From: Zea mays
Lineage: Eukaryota > Streptophyta > Magnoliopsida > Poales > Poaceae
Assembly (NCBI RefSeq): GCF_902167145.1
Contig: NC_050098.1
Span: 133,312,207 to 133,376,206 of the forward strand
DNA length: 64,000 bases
Reading direction: 5' to 3'
Numbering within the stretch: position 1 is the stretch's first letter; every line of letters starts with the position of its first letter. The notes beneath the pieces were generated by a model that was not told the origin of the DNA, searched no databases, and saw only the letters and a program-made list of their open reading frames with translations. Position numbers and translations under genes: made by a program. Below are positions 1 through 11,583 of this stretch, one piece after another.

Positions 1-815
1 CTCGGTATGCCGGGCATGTCCGAGGGACTCCACGCGAAAACGTCGGCGTTCGTGCGGAGAAAGTCGACGAGCACTGCTTCCTATTTGGGATCGAGCTCGG
101 AGCCGATCCGAATCTGCTTGGACGCGTCGTTGCTGGGGTCGAGGGGGGCGGATTTAACCGTCTCTGCTGGCTCGAAGTTGCCGGCGTGGCGCTTCACGTC
201 TGGCACCTCCTTAGAGAGGCTCTCCAGGTCGGCGATGAGGGCCTTGGATTCGGCGAGGGCCTCGGCGTACTCCACGCACTCCACGTCGCATTCGTACGCG
301 TGTTGGTACGTGGGGCCGACGGTGATGACCCCGTTGGGGCCCGACATCTTGAGCTTGAGGTAGGTGTAGTTGGGGACGACCATGAACTTCGCGTAGCACG
401 GCCTCCCCAGTACTGCGTGGTAGGTTCCTCGGAACCCGACCACCTCGAACGTGAGGGTCTCCCTTTGGAAGTTGGTGGGTGTCCCAAAGCAGACGGGAAG
501 ATCGAGTTGTCCGAGGGGCTGGACGCGTTTCTCGGGGATGATCCCGTGGAAAGGCGCAGCGCCTGCCCGGACCGAGGATAGATCAACACGTAGGAGCCCG
601 AGGGTCTCGGCGTAGATGATGTTGAGGCTGCTGCCTCCGTCCATGAGGACCTTGGTGAGCTTGACGTCGCCGATGACAGGGTTGACAACGAGCGGGTATT
701 TCCCCAGGCTCGGCACGCGGTCGGGGTGGTCAGCTTGGTCGAAGGTGATGGGCTTGTCGAACCAGTCTAGGTAGACTGGCGCTGCCACCTTTACCGAACA
801 GACCTCCCGACGCTC
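1..815 (-). pseudogene. Element A protease and start of reverse transcriptase
   Basis: This is the pol start of element A, in the same frame as the end of gag. The retropepsin-like aspartic protease has the active-site motif LMDGGSSLN (about 610-640) and the flap/core motif AVLGRPCYAKF (about 390-420). A TAG at 81-83 follows the protease region. The frame then stays open to the window edge with a run containing NADVFAWSPSDMPGIP, which is the usual N-terminal edge of Tat-clade reverse transcriptase. The catalytic RT motifs lie beyond the window. The TAG fits a single change from CAG. I read it as inactivating, although a stop also sits at the matching place in element B. Confidence 0.85.
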
Positions 816-3329
816 CTACTTGCGGTGCCGAGCCGAGGCGTTCGCCACTTGCCCACCGTAGATCATGAAACAGTCGCGGACCTCGGGGAACTCTCCTGCC
901 TGGTGATCTTCCTTCTTATCGTCGTCGCGAGCCCTGCCACCCTCCGCGGGTGTCCCGGCCTTGTGAAAGTGGCGCCGAAGCATGGCGCACTCCTCAAGGT
1001 TGTGCTTAACGGGCCCCTGATGATAGGGGCACGGCTCCTTGAGCATCTTGTCGAAGAGGTTGGCACCTCCGGGAGGTTTCCGAGGGTTCTTGTACTCGGC
1101 GGCGGCGACAAGGTCCGCGTCGGCGGCGTCGCGTTTCGCTTGCGACTTCTTCTTGCCTTTCTTCTTGGCGCCGCGCTGAGTTGATGCCTCGGGGGCATCT
1201 TCCGGTGGAAGGCCCTGGGGCTGCTTGTCCTTCTGGAAGATAGCCTCAACCGCCTCCTGGCCAGAGGCGAACTTGGTGGCGATGTCCATCAGCTCGCTCG
1301 CACTGGTGGGGGTCTTCCGACCCAGCTTGCTCACCAGGTCACGGCAGGTGGTGCCGGCGAGGAACACGCCGATGACATCCGAATCGGTGATGTTGGGCAG
1401 CTCGGTGCGCTGCTTCGAGAATCACCGGATGTAGTCCCGGAGAGACTCTCCTGGCTGCTGGCGGCAGCTTCGGAGGTCCCAGGAGTTTCCAGGGCGCACG
1501 TACGTGCCTTGGAAATTACCGGCGAAGGCTTGGACCAGGTCGTCCCAGTTGGAGATCTGCCCCGGAGGCAGGTGTTCCAGCCAGGCGCGAGCGGTGTTGG
1601 AGAGGAACAGGGGGAGGTTGCGGATGATGAGGTTGTCATCGTCCGTTCCACCCAGTTGGCAGGCCAGCCGGTATTCCGCGAGCCACAGTTCCGGTCTCGT
1701 CTCCCCCGAGTACTTTGTGATAGTAGTCGGGGTTCAGAACCGGGTCGGGAACGGCGCCCGTCGTATGGCGCGGCTGAAAGCCTGCGGACCGGGTGGTTCG
1801 GGCGAAGGACTCCGATCCTCCCCGCTGTCGTAGCGTCCCCCACGCCTGGGGTGTTAGCCTCGGCGCACCCTCTCATCGAGGTGGGCCCGACGGTTCTGGT
1901 GGTGGTGCTCGTTGCCGAGGCGACCCGGGGCCGCAGGCGCTGTGTTGCGCGTGCGCCTGGTGTGGACCGAGGCTTCCCGCATGAACCGGGAAGTCGCGGC
2001 GCGATGTTCCGAGGGGTACCCCTGCCTTCGGGAGGCGGAGCTTTCGGCCCGTCGGACCGCGGCGTCCTCCAGGAGATTCTTTAGCTCTCCCTGGATACAC
2101 CGCCCCTCGGTGGTTGATGGCTCCGGCATCGCGCGGAGAAGCATTGCCGCTGCAGCCAGGTTCTGGCCGACTCCACTGGAAGTGGGTGGCGGCCTCACCC
2201 TGACATCGTCGGCGATGCGGTGCTGGAAGCCCTGGGGGAGATGATGCACTTCTCCGCCCGGAGGTTGGCCCGCCCATTCCTGCCCGATGTCCCGGCGGAT
2301 CGACTCAAGTGTTCCTGCTCCCTCGTCGAGCCTGGCCTGCACCCCACAGATTTGCTCGAGCTGTGGGTCATGACCCCCCACCGGAACGGGGACCACAGCT
2401 AGCTCCCGTAGGATGTCAACGCGAGGCACAGGCCTAGGGAGGTCACCGTTCTCCGGCATACCAAGATGGTTGCCTTCGTTGGGACCCCCTAGATCGACGT
2501 GGAAACATTCACGACTTGGGCCGCAGTCCTCGTCGCCGAGGCTGCGGCTACCGTCAGAACAGTCTGAAAGGCAGTAGTCGCATGCGGTCATGAAGTCCCG
2601 CATGGCACTGGGGTTACCAAGTCCGGGGAAATCCCAACAGAAGTCGGGCTCGTCATCTTCCTCGGACCCCGAGGGCCCGTAGGTCGAGACGTCCGTCAGC
2701 CGGTCCCAGGGTGACCACACACGATACCCCAGAGGGTTTGGACTCGCCTCTACGAGAGCGTCCACCAAAGCGAAGTCGCTTGGCGGGTCGAGGCTGAATC
2801 CAAAAGGCGTGAGATGGGAATCGGTTGGTACCTCTTGGTCGACGGGCGGTGACGAAGTCACGTCAGGGACTGACTGCACCGTCGTCTCAAGTACGAGGGT
2901 GACGCCCAGCATGTCCTTCGCGAGCGTGCTGGCGTCGTCCGTTTGCTTGGGGTTGGCGTGTTGCGGGGAGACGGTGCTCGTCTTCGTCTCAGACGCGAGG
3001 CTGGTGCCCGACGTGCCCCCCGTTGGGGCGTCGACGCCGTCGACTCGCTCGACAGCCGACGAGGTGCCGCCTCCTGCTTGGCCTTGGTTGCCCCGCCTCC
3101 TCCTCCGTCGGCGGGGGAGGGGACGGGGTGAGCTCGAATGTTGTTCTTCCACCACGCGGGGAAGACGTCGTCGATTCCGCCGCCGGCGGGCGGGCTGTCG
3201 GCCGCCATTGTCGCTGTCGCACGGCGGGGGAAGGAGTATCATGTCATAGCTGCCGTCGAGGGACATGAACTCAAGACTCCCGAAACGGAGCACCGTCCCG
3301 GGCTGGAAAGGTTGCTGGAGACTGCCCAT
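816..3329 (-). pseudogene. Element A gag polyprotein (broken)
   Basis: Gag is the retrotransposon capsid precursor. The chosen start at 3329 (MGSLQQPFQPG) lies about 60 bp after the LTR and primer site. The N-terminal 490 residues are Arg-, Ser- and Pro-rich. The capsid part continues through a frame change (1331-1876), and the C-terminal third at 816-1367 includes the capsid end (LVSKLGRKTP). A Lys-rich stretch and a zinc-binding CPYHQGPVKHNLEEC motif follow. TAG at 816-818 ends it just before protease, in the same frame, and fits a change from CAG. At least one frameshift and one stop make this copy non-functional. Confidence 0.85.
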
Positions 3330-3369
3330 CTAGAGCTTGACGGGAAGCTGTTCATCAACACGCAGCAGG

Positions 3370-3389
3370 CCCCTACCTGGCGCGCCAAC
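3370..3389 (-). other. Element A primer-binding site
   Basis: Directly after the LTR end on the minus strand comes GTTGGCGCGCCAGGTAGGGG. This is the position where a tRNA primes minus-strand DNA synthesis. Element B has nearly the same site (34768-34785). I do not assign the tRNA. Confidence 0.75.
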
Positions 3390-3680
3390 TGTTGGCGTTT
3401 CGAAACCCGGGGGTCCCTGGACCGACGAGTAAATTGTCGCCGCGTGCCCCAGCCCAGATGGGTCGGCGCAAGACGGAGCGCAAAGGGGGAGGCAGCCGGA
3501 GAGAGACGGGCGTGAGAGGTGGAATCCCGCGGCCTTCGTGTTTGTCCCGCGCTCAGGTCGGGTGCGCTTGCAGTAGGGGGTTACAAGCGTCCACGCGGGA
3601 GGGAGCGAGCGGCCTCACGCGAGCTCCATCCCGTCCTTCCCCGCGCAGCCAACCCTCTGTAAGAGGGCCATGGTCCTTCC

Positions 3681-3690
3681 TTTTATAGGC
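3681..3690 (-). promoter_or_regulatory. Element A LTR TATA box
   Basis: The minus strand reads GCCTATAAAA at this point, about 290 bp before the LTR end, in the correct direction to transcribe element A. The R region and start site cannot be fixed from sequence alone. Confidence 0.6.
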
Positions 3691-4193
3691 GTAAGGAGAG
3701 GATCCAGATGTACAATGGGGGGTGTAGCAGTGTGCTAACGTGTCTAGCAGAGGAGAGCTAGCGCCCTAAGTACATGCCATCGTGGCAACCGGAGAGGTTT
3801 TGGCACCCGGTTCGTGTGGTGTCGTGGCCGTCGGAGGAGCGCTGGAGCCTGGCGGAAGGACAGCTGTCGGGGCTGTCGAGTCCTTGCTGACGTCCTCTTG
3901 CTTCCGTAAGGGGGCTGAGAGCCGTCGTCGTCATAGAGCGTGCGGGGCGCCATCATTACTTGTCTGCCGGAGCGAGCCAGATGGGACGCCGGTCTTGTTC
4001 CCCGTAGCCTGAGTCAGCTTGGGGTAGGGTAATGGTGGCGCCTCCTGTTGACGTGGTCGGTCCGTGCCCTGGGTTGGGCGAGGTGGAGGCTCCTCCGAGG
4101 TCGAGGTCGAGTCTGTCTTCTAAGGTCGAGGTCGAGTCCGAACCCCCGGGTCGGACGAGGCGGAGACCGTCGGCTGATGCCAGGGCTGAGTCC

Positions 4194-4570
4194 GAGCCCT
4201 GGGGTCGGGCGAAGCGGAGTTCGTCGTCCTTCGGAGCTGAGCCCGATTCCGAGCCTTGGGGTCGGGCGAAGCGGAGTCCGTCGTCTTCCGGGGCTGAGCC
4301 CGAGTCCGAGCCCTGGGGTCGGGCGGAGCGGAGTTCGTCGTCTTCCGGGGCTGAGCCCGAGTCCGAGCCCTAGGGTCGGGCGAAGCGGAGTTCGTCGTCT
4401 TCCGGGGCTGAGCCCGAGTCCGAGCCCTGGGGTCGGGCGAAGCGGAGTTCGTCGTCTTCCGGGGCTGAGCCCGAGTCCGAGCCCTGGGGTCGGGCGGAGC
4501 GGAGTTCGTCGTCTTCCGGGGCTGAGCCCGAGTCCGAGCCCTGGGGTCGGGCGAAGCGGAGTCTTCTATA
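4194..4570. repeat. 57-bp tandem repeat inside LTR of element A
   Basis: The phrase GAGCCCTGGGGTCGG recurs at 4194, 4251, 4308, 4365, 4422, 4479 and 4536, exactly 57 bp apart, with few substitutions. Because 57 is a multiple of three, open reading frames pass through it on both strands. They have no other coding signal and I do not call a gene. Confidence 0.9.
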
Positions 4571-5066
4571 GCGCCTGAGGCCGGACTTGGCTGCTGTCAG
4601 CCTCACTCTGTCGAGTGGCACAACAGTCGGAGCGGCGCAGACGGCGCTGTCCTCTTGTCAGACTGGTCAGTGGAGCGGCGAAGTGACTACGGTCACTTTG
4701 GCTCTGTCGACTGGAGGGCGTGCGTCAGGATAAAGGTGTCAGACCACCTTTGCATTAAATGCCCCTGCGATTGAGTCGGTTGGCGTGGCGATTTGGCCAA
4801 GGTTGCTTCTTGGTGAAGACTGGGCCTCGGGCGAGCCGAAGGTGCGTTCGTTGCCGGAGGGGGTCTTCGGGCGAGACGTAGATCCTCCGGGGTCGGCTGC
4901 CCTTGCCCGAGGCTGGGCTCGGGCGAGACGTGATCGCGTCCCTTGAATGGACCGACCTTTGACTTAGTCCCACCCATCAAGCCTTTGCAGCTTTGTGCTG
5001 ATGGGAGTTACCAGCTGAGATTTAGGAGCCTTGAGGGTACCCCTAATTATGGTCTCCGACAGATAG

Positions 5067-5357
5067 TGTCTAGTAGCTACTTCGTCCTATCGTCTGCAGC
5101 TAGTGTACCGAAATGAAATAAATAATTCTATCTAAGACATGTAAGATCGTTTTAAGCAGTTTATTTATAGTTTACCTAAAATACCGTTTTATAATGTAGA
5201 CTGCACTATTCGTAGAGTGAAATTTAAATATATGTATAAAATGGATAAGCTGCTGGAGATAGCCTAACTCCTCCTCCAATACAATCATGGATTCGCTGGC
5301 TGGCTGTAGCGGATTGTAGGTTCTGCAGTGAAATCCCACGAATTTTACTATACCTAC
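5067..5357. other. AT-rich sequence, no gene seen
   Basis: This is the flank into which element A inserted. It is AT-rich with no recognisable coding, RNA or repeat feature. Confidence 0.6.
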
Positions 5358-5360
5358 TAA

Positions 5361-5629
5361 GGGGGTGTTTGGTTAGAGGGACTAAAGATTAGTCTCTAGT
5401 TTTTAGTCTCATTTAGTCCCTTTTTTGCCAAACACTAGGACTAAAATATGGACTAAAATGATTTAGTCTTTAGTCCTTCACATAGGTGCTAAAAGAGACT
5501 AAAAGCCCACATGAGTGTATTCCAAGAGCATTTGAGTCTATTTAGTCCCTAGAACCAAACAAGTAGGGACTAAAGTTTAGTCCTAGGACTAAAGTTTAGT
5601 CCTAAGACTAATTGAAACCAAACATGGCC
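5361..5629. mobile_element. Tourist-like (PIF/Harbinger) MITE
   Basis: This is a 269-bp non-coding element. Its left end, GGGGGTGTTTGGTTAGAGGG, and its right end, AAACCAAACATGGCC, form imperfect terminal inverted repeats around the GTGTTTGGTT core. It is flanked by TAA on both sides (5358-5360 and 5630-5632), the 3-bp duplication expected for PIF/Harbinger elements. The interior is filled with copies of ACTAAA and TTTAGTC in both orientations, giving strong self-pairing. It would need a transposase from elsewhere. Confidence 0.85.
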
Positions 5630-5632
5630 TAA

Positions 5633-8478
5633 GATATTTCTACATAAAATTATTTGGTTCAGAAAAATCATACGCATATTGGCAATGGAATATATTTTCA
5701 AAAACATTTTAGCATATTCGATTTTATGAACACATTATTGTGGTGTATGGGTCACATTAGCTCCTTATATTTGATGATACAAAAAATGAGTTTCATGATT
5801 GGAGTAAGTATTTATTTCTATTCTCAGTCTTTTCATTACTTTGACGAATCAGACCAATATATTTGTTTAAAAAATGAGAATATGTGATGATGCTGAATTA
5901 ATCTGCCAGTTCCTTTTCTCATTTCATTTCCTTGTTTCATTTACTCTGTCACAATACATGCTACCCTTCTAGATATATAAACATAAACATACCATCCTAG
6001 TACATGCAAAAATGCAAAGTTGGAACTGGTTTTCCAAAACAGATGTTGCATAAATACTGCCACAATGATCATGAACACTCCACATATAGGCATGAAAAAG
6101 ATGACCTTAACAATATACATAAATACTGCACATGTAAGCATCAATTGTGCTTCGATATGCATAAATTGTGACTTGATATGCATAAATGATGCATCAATGA
6201 TAAAAATTATGGTTCTTGTGACATTTATGGTTAGTAATGAACAACAAATGATTTCATAAACATTTCTCACAATGAACTATATTTGGTGAACTCAGATTGT
6301 GCGAGGTGACTTACAATGTGAATAGATTGGATATCCGTAGCGGGGTTGACAGTCAGTTGGTACGGTGATGCGTCGAGGCGGCGTTAGAGGATCAGCGATC
6401 GCCTCGAATCGATTTGGGGCGCGTTGGTGGATGCTCGGGCGCCACGAAATAATGGAGAAGCGTGGAGATGAGGGTGCCACGAGACGACGAAGGCGCGGTT
6501 GAAGAATGATGACCATCGATGCGTTGGAGGGGAGGGAGTCCAATGCTAGCCTTTGGAGTGACAGGCAATTTTGGGACATAGAAGATGGCGTTGTGGCACG
6601 CGAGTGGTTTTGAGTAAAGGCAGTTTGGGAAGGCGATGAAGCCAATAGTGCTATGAATATTGGAATGGGTTGTTGGTCATGTGATCTAATCCCTAATGAG
6701 GACCAAAGCAGGGCAACACAATTTAGAAATAAAGAGCTTCGTTCCTTCTTTATCAATGAGAGATGAAGAAGATTATCAATAAAAACTTTTAACCAATGCA
6801 ATACATGTACACGAGAGAAGGTTATCAAATCTACGATTCCTTTACTATCTTTTTCTAATTACAAGTAAACACAGTTGTGCCTTCGTGAATCAGGACAATA
6901 ATCCGAAACTAGAGGGAATCACAACTTCGTAGGCACAACAATCTAGTTCTCTTCTGCCAAAAGGTGTCGACGTGCATGGCACTGTACCTCTATATATAGT
7001 GGTGGGTCCTATTACAACTCCGTATAAAATTTCAATTGTATCCATAGTTTCTATACATGCATGCTACATGATCATCTAAGGGTATCAATGTCTTTTCATT
7101 CACTAGACATGTTGTAAAAGCCTTGAAGGTCCCATCTCTTGTTTCTATTGGTTCCTCATCATGCATCCAAACCGTGGAGCCAAAGCTTCTCGGCTTCGTC
7201 TTCGTGTGTGCACCATTCAAGCACTAATTCCGAACAAAGGTAGACTTCGTTAATCCTTTGATGCACCTGAAACAGACATGGAAATGATTGAAAATCAATG
7301 TTTTGAGGACCTTTGGCCAAAGAGGACACCCAACATGAGCGATTAAGGTGGTTATGACATGTGGTCTGGACCGACTAGGTGTAACACATAGTTAGCTAGT
7401 TTAGTTTAGGAGTTAGTGGGTCCGGATCATATCGAACATTTGGACAATGGCTTCATGCCTAGGGATCCTAATATATAAATATAGGCTTGCACTATTTGTC
7501 ACCAAGGGTGAAGCTTCACCTGGACCAGACCCGCCCCACGCATCAGGCCATCCCAGCACGCACCCATTGACCCACTACCGTGCCCTCTGCCCCGCGCGAG
7601 CCCGGTCACCCCAAGACCGACTCCCCTACCACTCGTGCGCCCAATCCAACTCATCGATTCTTCAAATTCATCAGTAATTACTAGACGTTTCATTAGTAAT
7701 TACTGGGCCTTGCATTAGTAATTTGTAAACATTTCATCAGCGTTGGTCACTTGATTCTGGTTCCTGGAGGATAACAAAAACAAGGCAATCACAAATTGTT
7801 GAGTCACATGCTTTTCTCTTAAATTAACTCTTCTTCGAAGGTTAATTCAAGAGAGAACATAGAAAGTATGAAAATATATCAATAGGAATAGTGTATAACT
7901 CATAGAAATTGAAATGGATTATTCATCTTGACATGTTATCACTTTGTTTCATTCTTTACAATACATCAAATGATTACAAATATACCTTCGGCCTTACAAT
8001 GAATAACACGAAGATGGGGGTAATACACAACTTCATAGTCAGAGCAACTTGGCTCACTCTGATAAAAAAGCGTCCTTATGCATGGCATGGTTTCTCTATT
8101 ATAGTCACAAGCTACAACTTCATGTGAAATTACAAACATGTCCACAAACCCTATACATGTCAACTACAGATACTATGAGGGTAATATTGTACTTTTTTCA
8201 TCTATATGTCTTACTGATCAAACCCTCCACATTTTTCTATCTTCTTCTCCACTTCGTAAGCCACCACGCATCACCCGAAGCTTCCTCATTCGGCTTCATA
8301 TGCTAATGCTTTTTAAAGCAAAAGCTTCTTTTTTCCACCATCCATGCTTGCCAGTTCTAGCTTCTTTCTTTTACAGTGAAGGATTCCAAATGAAGGATAG
8401 CCTGAAAATGTGTTATCCCATACAAAGTTACGCTTGGAAACCTTCGGCTACAAGGCTCCCCATTAGTCTTTAATTACC
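5633..8478. other. AT-rich intergenic repeat debris, no confident gene
   Basis: No known protein family is visible. The longest candidate frame is on the minus strand at 6292-6828 (178 codons). It has no recognisable motif and is probably chance. A CTATATATAG palindrome lies near 6991, and short CTTCGG-rich stretches (7970-8460) resemble LTR debris. The phrase TTCATCAGTAATT and variants appear at 7665-7740 and again from 8500, so 7743-8464 may be an insertion into an older repeat. I could not define its ends. Confidence 0.4.
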
Positions 8479-8490
8479 GAACATTTCTTC

Positions 8491-8795
8491 ACTACTGAAG
8501 TGATAAATTAGTGAATGTTTCATCAGTAATTGTTCTTTTTGCACTAATGATTCTTGTGCTTACTGAGAATTACTTAAATTGAGCAATGAATGACTGAAAG
8601 AGCACAACGTCAGTTGTTACTGAACGTTTTATCTGTAATTACTAAACTTTTCGTCGGTAACTTCCAAATGTTTATTCACCGCTGAAGTGATAAATTACTG
8701 AATGTTTCGTCAGTAATTGTTCTTTTTGCACTAACAATTATTATGGTTGCTGATAATTACTGAAATTGAGTGATCAATGTCTGAAAGAGCACAAA
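8491..8795. repeat. Imperfect tandem duplication, about 197-bp offset
   Basis: Two copies start with CTGAAGTGATAAATTA (8495 and 8692) and end with GAAAGAGCACAA (about 8597 and 8783). Both contain TCAGTAATTGTTCTTTTTGC. They differ by several substitutions. No coding capacity is seen. Confidence 0.75.
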
Positions 8796-8966
8796 ATACT
8801 AAATGATGATGTGGCGTGTGAGTGAGTGCATGAGAGTCGTGGCTGGGTGCGCGCCACTCTTGATTCGTTAGTGGACTGCATACCTAGAACAATTTGGTGG
8901 TTGGCTGGTTTGCTTGGTGGGGCATTTGGCTGGTCGGTTGAGTCTGGGTTAAGCTTCATCTTAGGT

Positions 8967-9009
8967 GACACACACACACACAGATATATATATATATATA
9001 TATATATAT
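8967..9009. repeat. (CA)n(TA)n microsatellite
   Basis: A CA run of about seven units is followed by a TA run of about twelve units. It lies just upstream of the first copy of the large tandem unit, and a similar AT-rich step occurs at 37120-37140 before the second copy. Confidence 0.9.
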
Positions 9010-9020
9010 TTTATATATTT

Positions 9021-9823
9021 GGAGCCCTAGGCTTCCAATAGGTAAGGGAAAGCCCTGATCCAAATGTTGCCATTCGGTTCAACCTTACCACCTCAATTCG
9101 AGTAGGGTTTCAATGTCTATAAAAGCAGCCTAGACCCCTATGGAGTAGGGTTTCAATGTCTAGCGGCTGTTGCGATCACCTGAAGAACGAGCGACAGTGA
9201 GCGAACATCGAGGACGGTGTCCCATGGTGCGAGGCGCGAGCGGTGACATCAGGCGTGAGGGGTGGCCAAAGGCTTGACATCAGCGAGCCACGGGCGATGC
9301 CAACGAGTGACAGGTGACATCAGTGAGCGACAGGAGACGTCAGTGAGCAATGGCAGTGGCCACGACCTCTCGAGTGGCGATTAGTAGCGACAACGACGAC
9401 CTCCCAAGGCATGAGTGGTAGAGACAGTGGTGACCACAACGACGGCATCTGAAGACGACGACCTCCTCCGATTCGGCGCCTCTCGGGCATCCTCCGACGA
9501 CGACCACCTCCAATCCGACTCCCTCGAGGCCGTCTCTAGCGATGGACTCACCCGATCTGTGTTTATGCCTTTGATGATTTTTATACCTATTACCTACACA
9601 CTTTATGCATTTCAGTGAGGATTTTTTATGATAATAATAACGACGCCTCTCATGTGGCTTGATTTTTACGGTAACCACCTAGATTCACGCACATTTTTTA
9701 CGGGAATGTCAAACATGACATCACGCTGACCATTGTAACAATACTGTGATTTTTTATGCCTCCACTATCAGTATTTATGCTTAATATTGAGGATTTTTAT
9801 GCTAAAACTTGGGGGTCACCCAC
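9021..9823. repeat. Large tandem unit, copy 1 (left part, interrupted by element B)
   Basis: From GGAGCCCTAGGCTTCCAATA onward this matches 37144 onward (GGAGCCTTGGGTTCCAATAA). Both copies continue with a TATA-like GTCTATAAAAG (9116 and about 37220), an AGGGTTTCA leader-like phrase, a GC-rich stretch of short degenerate GACGACG/GACATCAGTGAGCGACAGG repeats, and an AT-rich stretch with repeated TTTTTATG. Element B cuts it after CCCAC at 9819-9823, and the unit resumes at 35418. The short phrase GTAGGGTTTCAATGTCTA is itself doubled at about 9102 and 9145. I do not recognise what the unit is. Confidence 0.65.
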
Positions 9824-10449
9824 TATCGGTGTTTTAGGTCCGACCGCGCACCCGGGTTTGCCCCTCGAGGTGCTTTTTGGAGTAGGACGGTGTTACCGAC
9901 TGTATCTCGATGGTTTGTGCTAGATGCATGAGAGACTGTGGACAATTTTATACAGGTTTGGGCCGCTTAGAGAGGCGTAACACCCTACTTCCTATTGTGG
10001 ATCTTTTATGTGGTGGGTTACAGGGGAGTTCTCTAGTATGGAAGATGCTAGAGAGCTGAGTAGACGGCTAATGAGTGAGTTATTGTTTGAGGGGGTGCCC
10101 CCTAGGCCTTATATACTCGACCGTGGGGCGTTACATGCGGATATGATAACAACGTGCGCCTAAGGAATAGTGAACCGACTGAGCTTATCTTCCTATAATT
10201 CTGCCGACTTATCATCATTCAGTTCCGACACCTTAGGGCGCAGCGCAGGAGAATCGGATCATTGCTATGGATAATGCTTAAATTCATTGGGGTGCCTGGG
10301 CTCGAGTTGATCCAATCTTGTGTCGATCTACTCTGCCAGACATTCCTCCCTAGGCCCACGATGGGATGGCCTTGCGAAACAATGGGCCCAAAGCCTTTCG
10401 CGAGGTCTTATAGCCTTCTAGTGGACCTGGGGGATATCTGTCCCCCACA
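9824..10449 (-). repeat. Element B 3' LTR
   Basis: This is the partner of 34787-35412 and the same 626-bp length. Its outer end has decayed from TGTCGG to TATCGG. A minus-strand TATATAAG lies near 10120. Many of its differences from the other copy are C-to-T or G-to-A changes. Confidence 0.93.
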
Positions 10450-10465
10450 AATCCCCAATCTTTGA
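10450..10465 (-). other. Element B polypurine tract
   Basis: On the minus strand TCAAAGATTGGGGATT lies directly against the 3' LTR. This is the place and composition expected for the plus-strand primer. Confidence 0.7.
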
Positions 10466-11460
10466 GTTGATTTTGAAATAATCGGCCCAAAGATTCTAGG
10501 TCCAGCTTGCAGTTTTGATTTTAAAATGTGGATGCTTTGACAGTACGCTTGTGAAGTTGTTGCTTCTGAGCTTTGATTGGTCAGCTTATGCTGTAGAGAT
10601 CAGCACTTCGTTTTTGGAGGTTTGGAAGATTCATTGGGTGTAGCCTCTGAGCTTTCAGTGGATTATTGAAAATAATCCACTCAAAGGTCTTCATTTCCTG
10701 CCTTTTAGAAGTCATTGGTTCATCTTTGTCTTATGCTTTAGAAATCAGCATTTCATCATCAATTCATGCTTTAGAGATCAGCATTCTGTCTTCTTGGATT
10801 AATGATTCATTGGGTGTAGCCTCCGAGCTTTGAGTGGATTACTGGAAATAATCCACTCAAAGGTCTTCATCTCATGCTTTTAGAAATCATCATTTTATCT
10901 TTGTCAAATGCCTTAGAATTCAACATTATATCATTAGCTTTATGTTTTAGAGATCAGCATATGGTTTTGCCTTTGAGATCAGCAATGCGGTCTACCCATG
11001 TCCTGTTAGGTTTGAAATTTATTTGATCGGCGACAGATTGGACGTCTGGAAGATGGCTCTTTGGTTGGTCTTCATTTTGCTTCGTGCTTCAATGCTTCTG
11101 TTGATTAGACTTGTACTTCAGCAGCTATTTTTGACTTTCCTCCGATCTCTATCGATATCTTCCTTCTGTCTCGATACATTCATTGCATATACTGTATGGA
11201 TGCGACTGCCTAGGAAAATCTATTGAAAATTCTTGGACGTCCCCCCAATGGGTGTAGCCAAGGGACGGCTTGGTGCGCTGAGCGTTTAGCAAACTGCCCC
11301 TGAGTAGTAACTTGACGTGACCGTGGGGTGTAATCATATCGTCCAAGTAGTTGACTTCAGTCCCAATGGGTGCCGTGTTACGTGAAACAACGTTTGCCGC
11401 TTGACTTGTTTTCAGACGATTTGAATTGCATATTGAATATTTGCGACTATTCAGTGACCG
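10466..11460. repeat. Element B non-coding region with duplicated segment
   Basis: No ORF of note is present. A segment starting GATTCATTGGGTGTAGCCTC occurs twice about 176 bp apart (near 10630 and 10806), each followed by AATCCACTCAAAGGTCTTCA. The phrase TTTAGAGATCAGCA and variants recur several times. CCAATGGGTG recurs near 11246 and 11363. It lies between the 3' LTR and the antisense gene at 11584, so it may hold that gene's upstream sequence. Confidence 0.7.
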
Positions 11461-11490
11461 TGGTAGGAGATGAGCGGCTGCCTCCCGCCC

Positions 11491-11500
11491 CTATAAATAG
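11491..11500 (+). promoter_or_regulatory. TATA box for antisense gene 1 of element B
   Basis: CTATAAATAG on the plus strand is a near-perfect plant TATA box. It is 93 bp before the ATG at 11584 and is followed by a C/T-rich leader. It points opposite to element B's own transcription. Confidence 0.7.
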
Positions 11501-11583
11501 GGCGCTTGCTTCACTGGTGTCTTCACACATCTCTCGGCCATTTGTTGCTTATTCTCTTCTTTTCTCTTCTCTTTTACTCCACC

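Larger units (their letters stand above)
1..5061 (-). mobile_element. Element A: Huck-like Tat-clade Ty3/gypsy LTR retrotransposon, partial
   Basis: The minus strand reads 5' LTR (5061 to 3390), primer-binding site, gag, protease and the beginning of reverse transcriptase, and then leaves the window on the left. The LTR begins TGTCGGAGACC and ends CCAACA on the minus strand, with GATAG (5062-5066) as the expected 5-bp target duplication. Its partner would lie outside the window. LTR and gag look like the abundant maize Huck family, but this name is from memory and not verified. The copy is dead: gag has a frame change near 1331-1367, and TAG stops lie at 816-818 and 81-83. Confidence 0.9.
3390..5061 (-). 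repeat. Element A 5' LTR (1672 bp)
   Basis: The LTR runs from TGTCGGAGACC (minus strand, at 5061) to CCAACA at 3390, with canonical TG...CA ends. It is followed by a primer site on one side and a possible target duplication GATAG at 5062-5066 on the other. It contains a minus-strand TATA box and a 57-bp tandem repeat. The second LTR is outside the window, so an age cannot be estimated. Confidence 0.88.

Noticed and set aside
4032..4621. Repeat-encoded frames in the LTR of A as a protein
   Set aside because: They exist only because the 57-bp unit is a multiple of three; no start context or conserved domain.
6292..6828. 178-codon minus-strand frame as a host gene
   Set aside because: No motif, no promoter or intron signals, and composition like the AT-rich surroundings; chance is the simpler reading.
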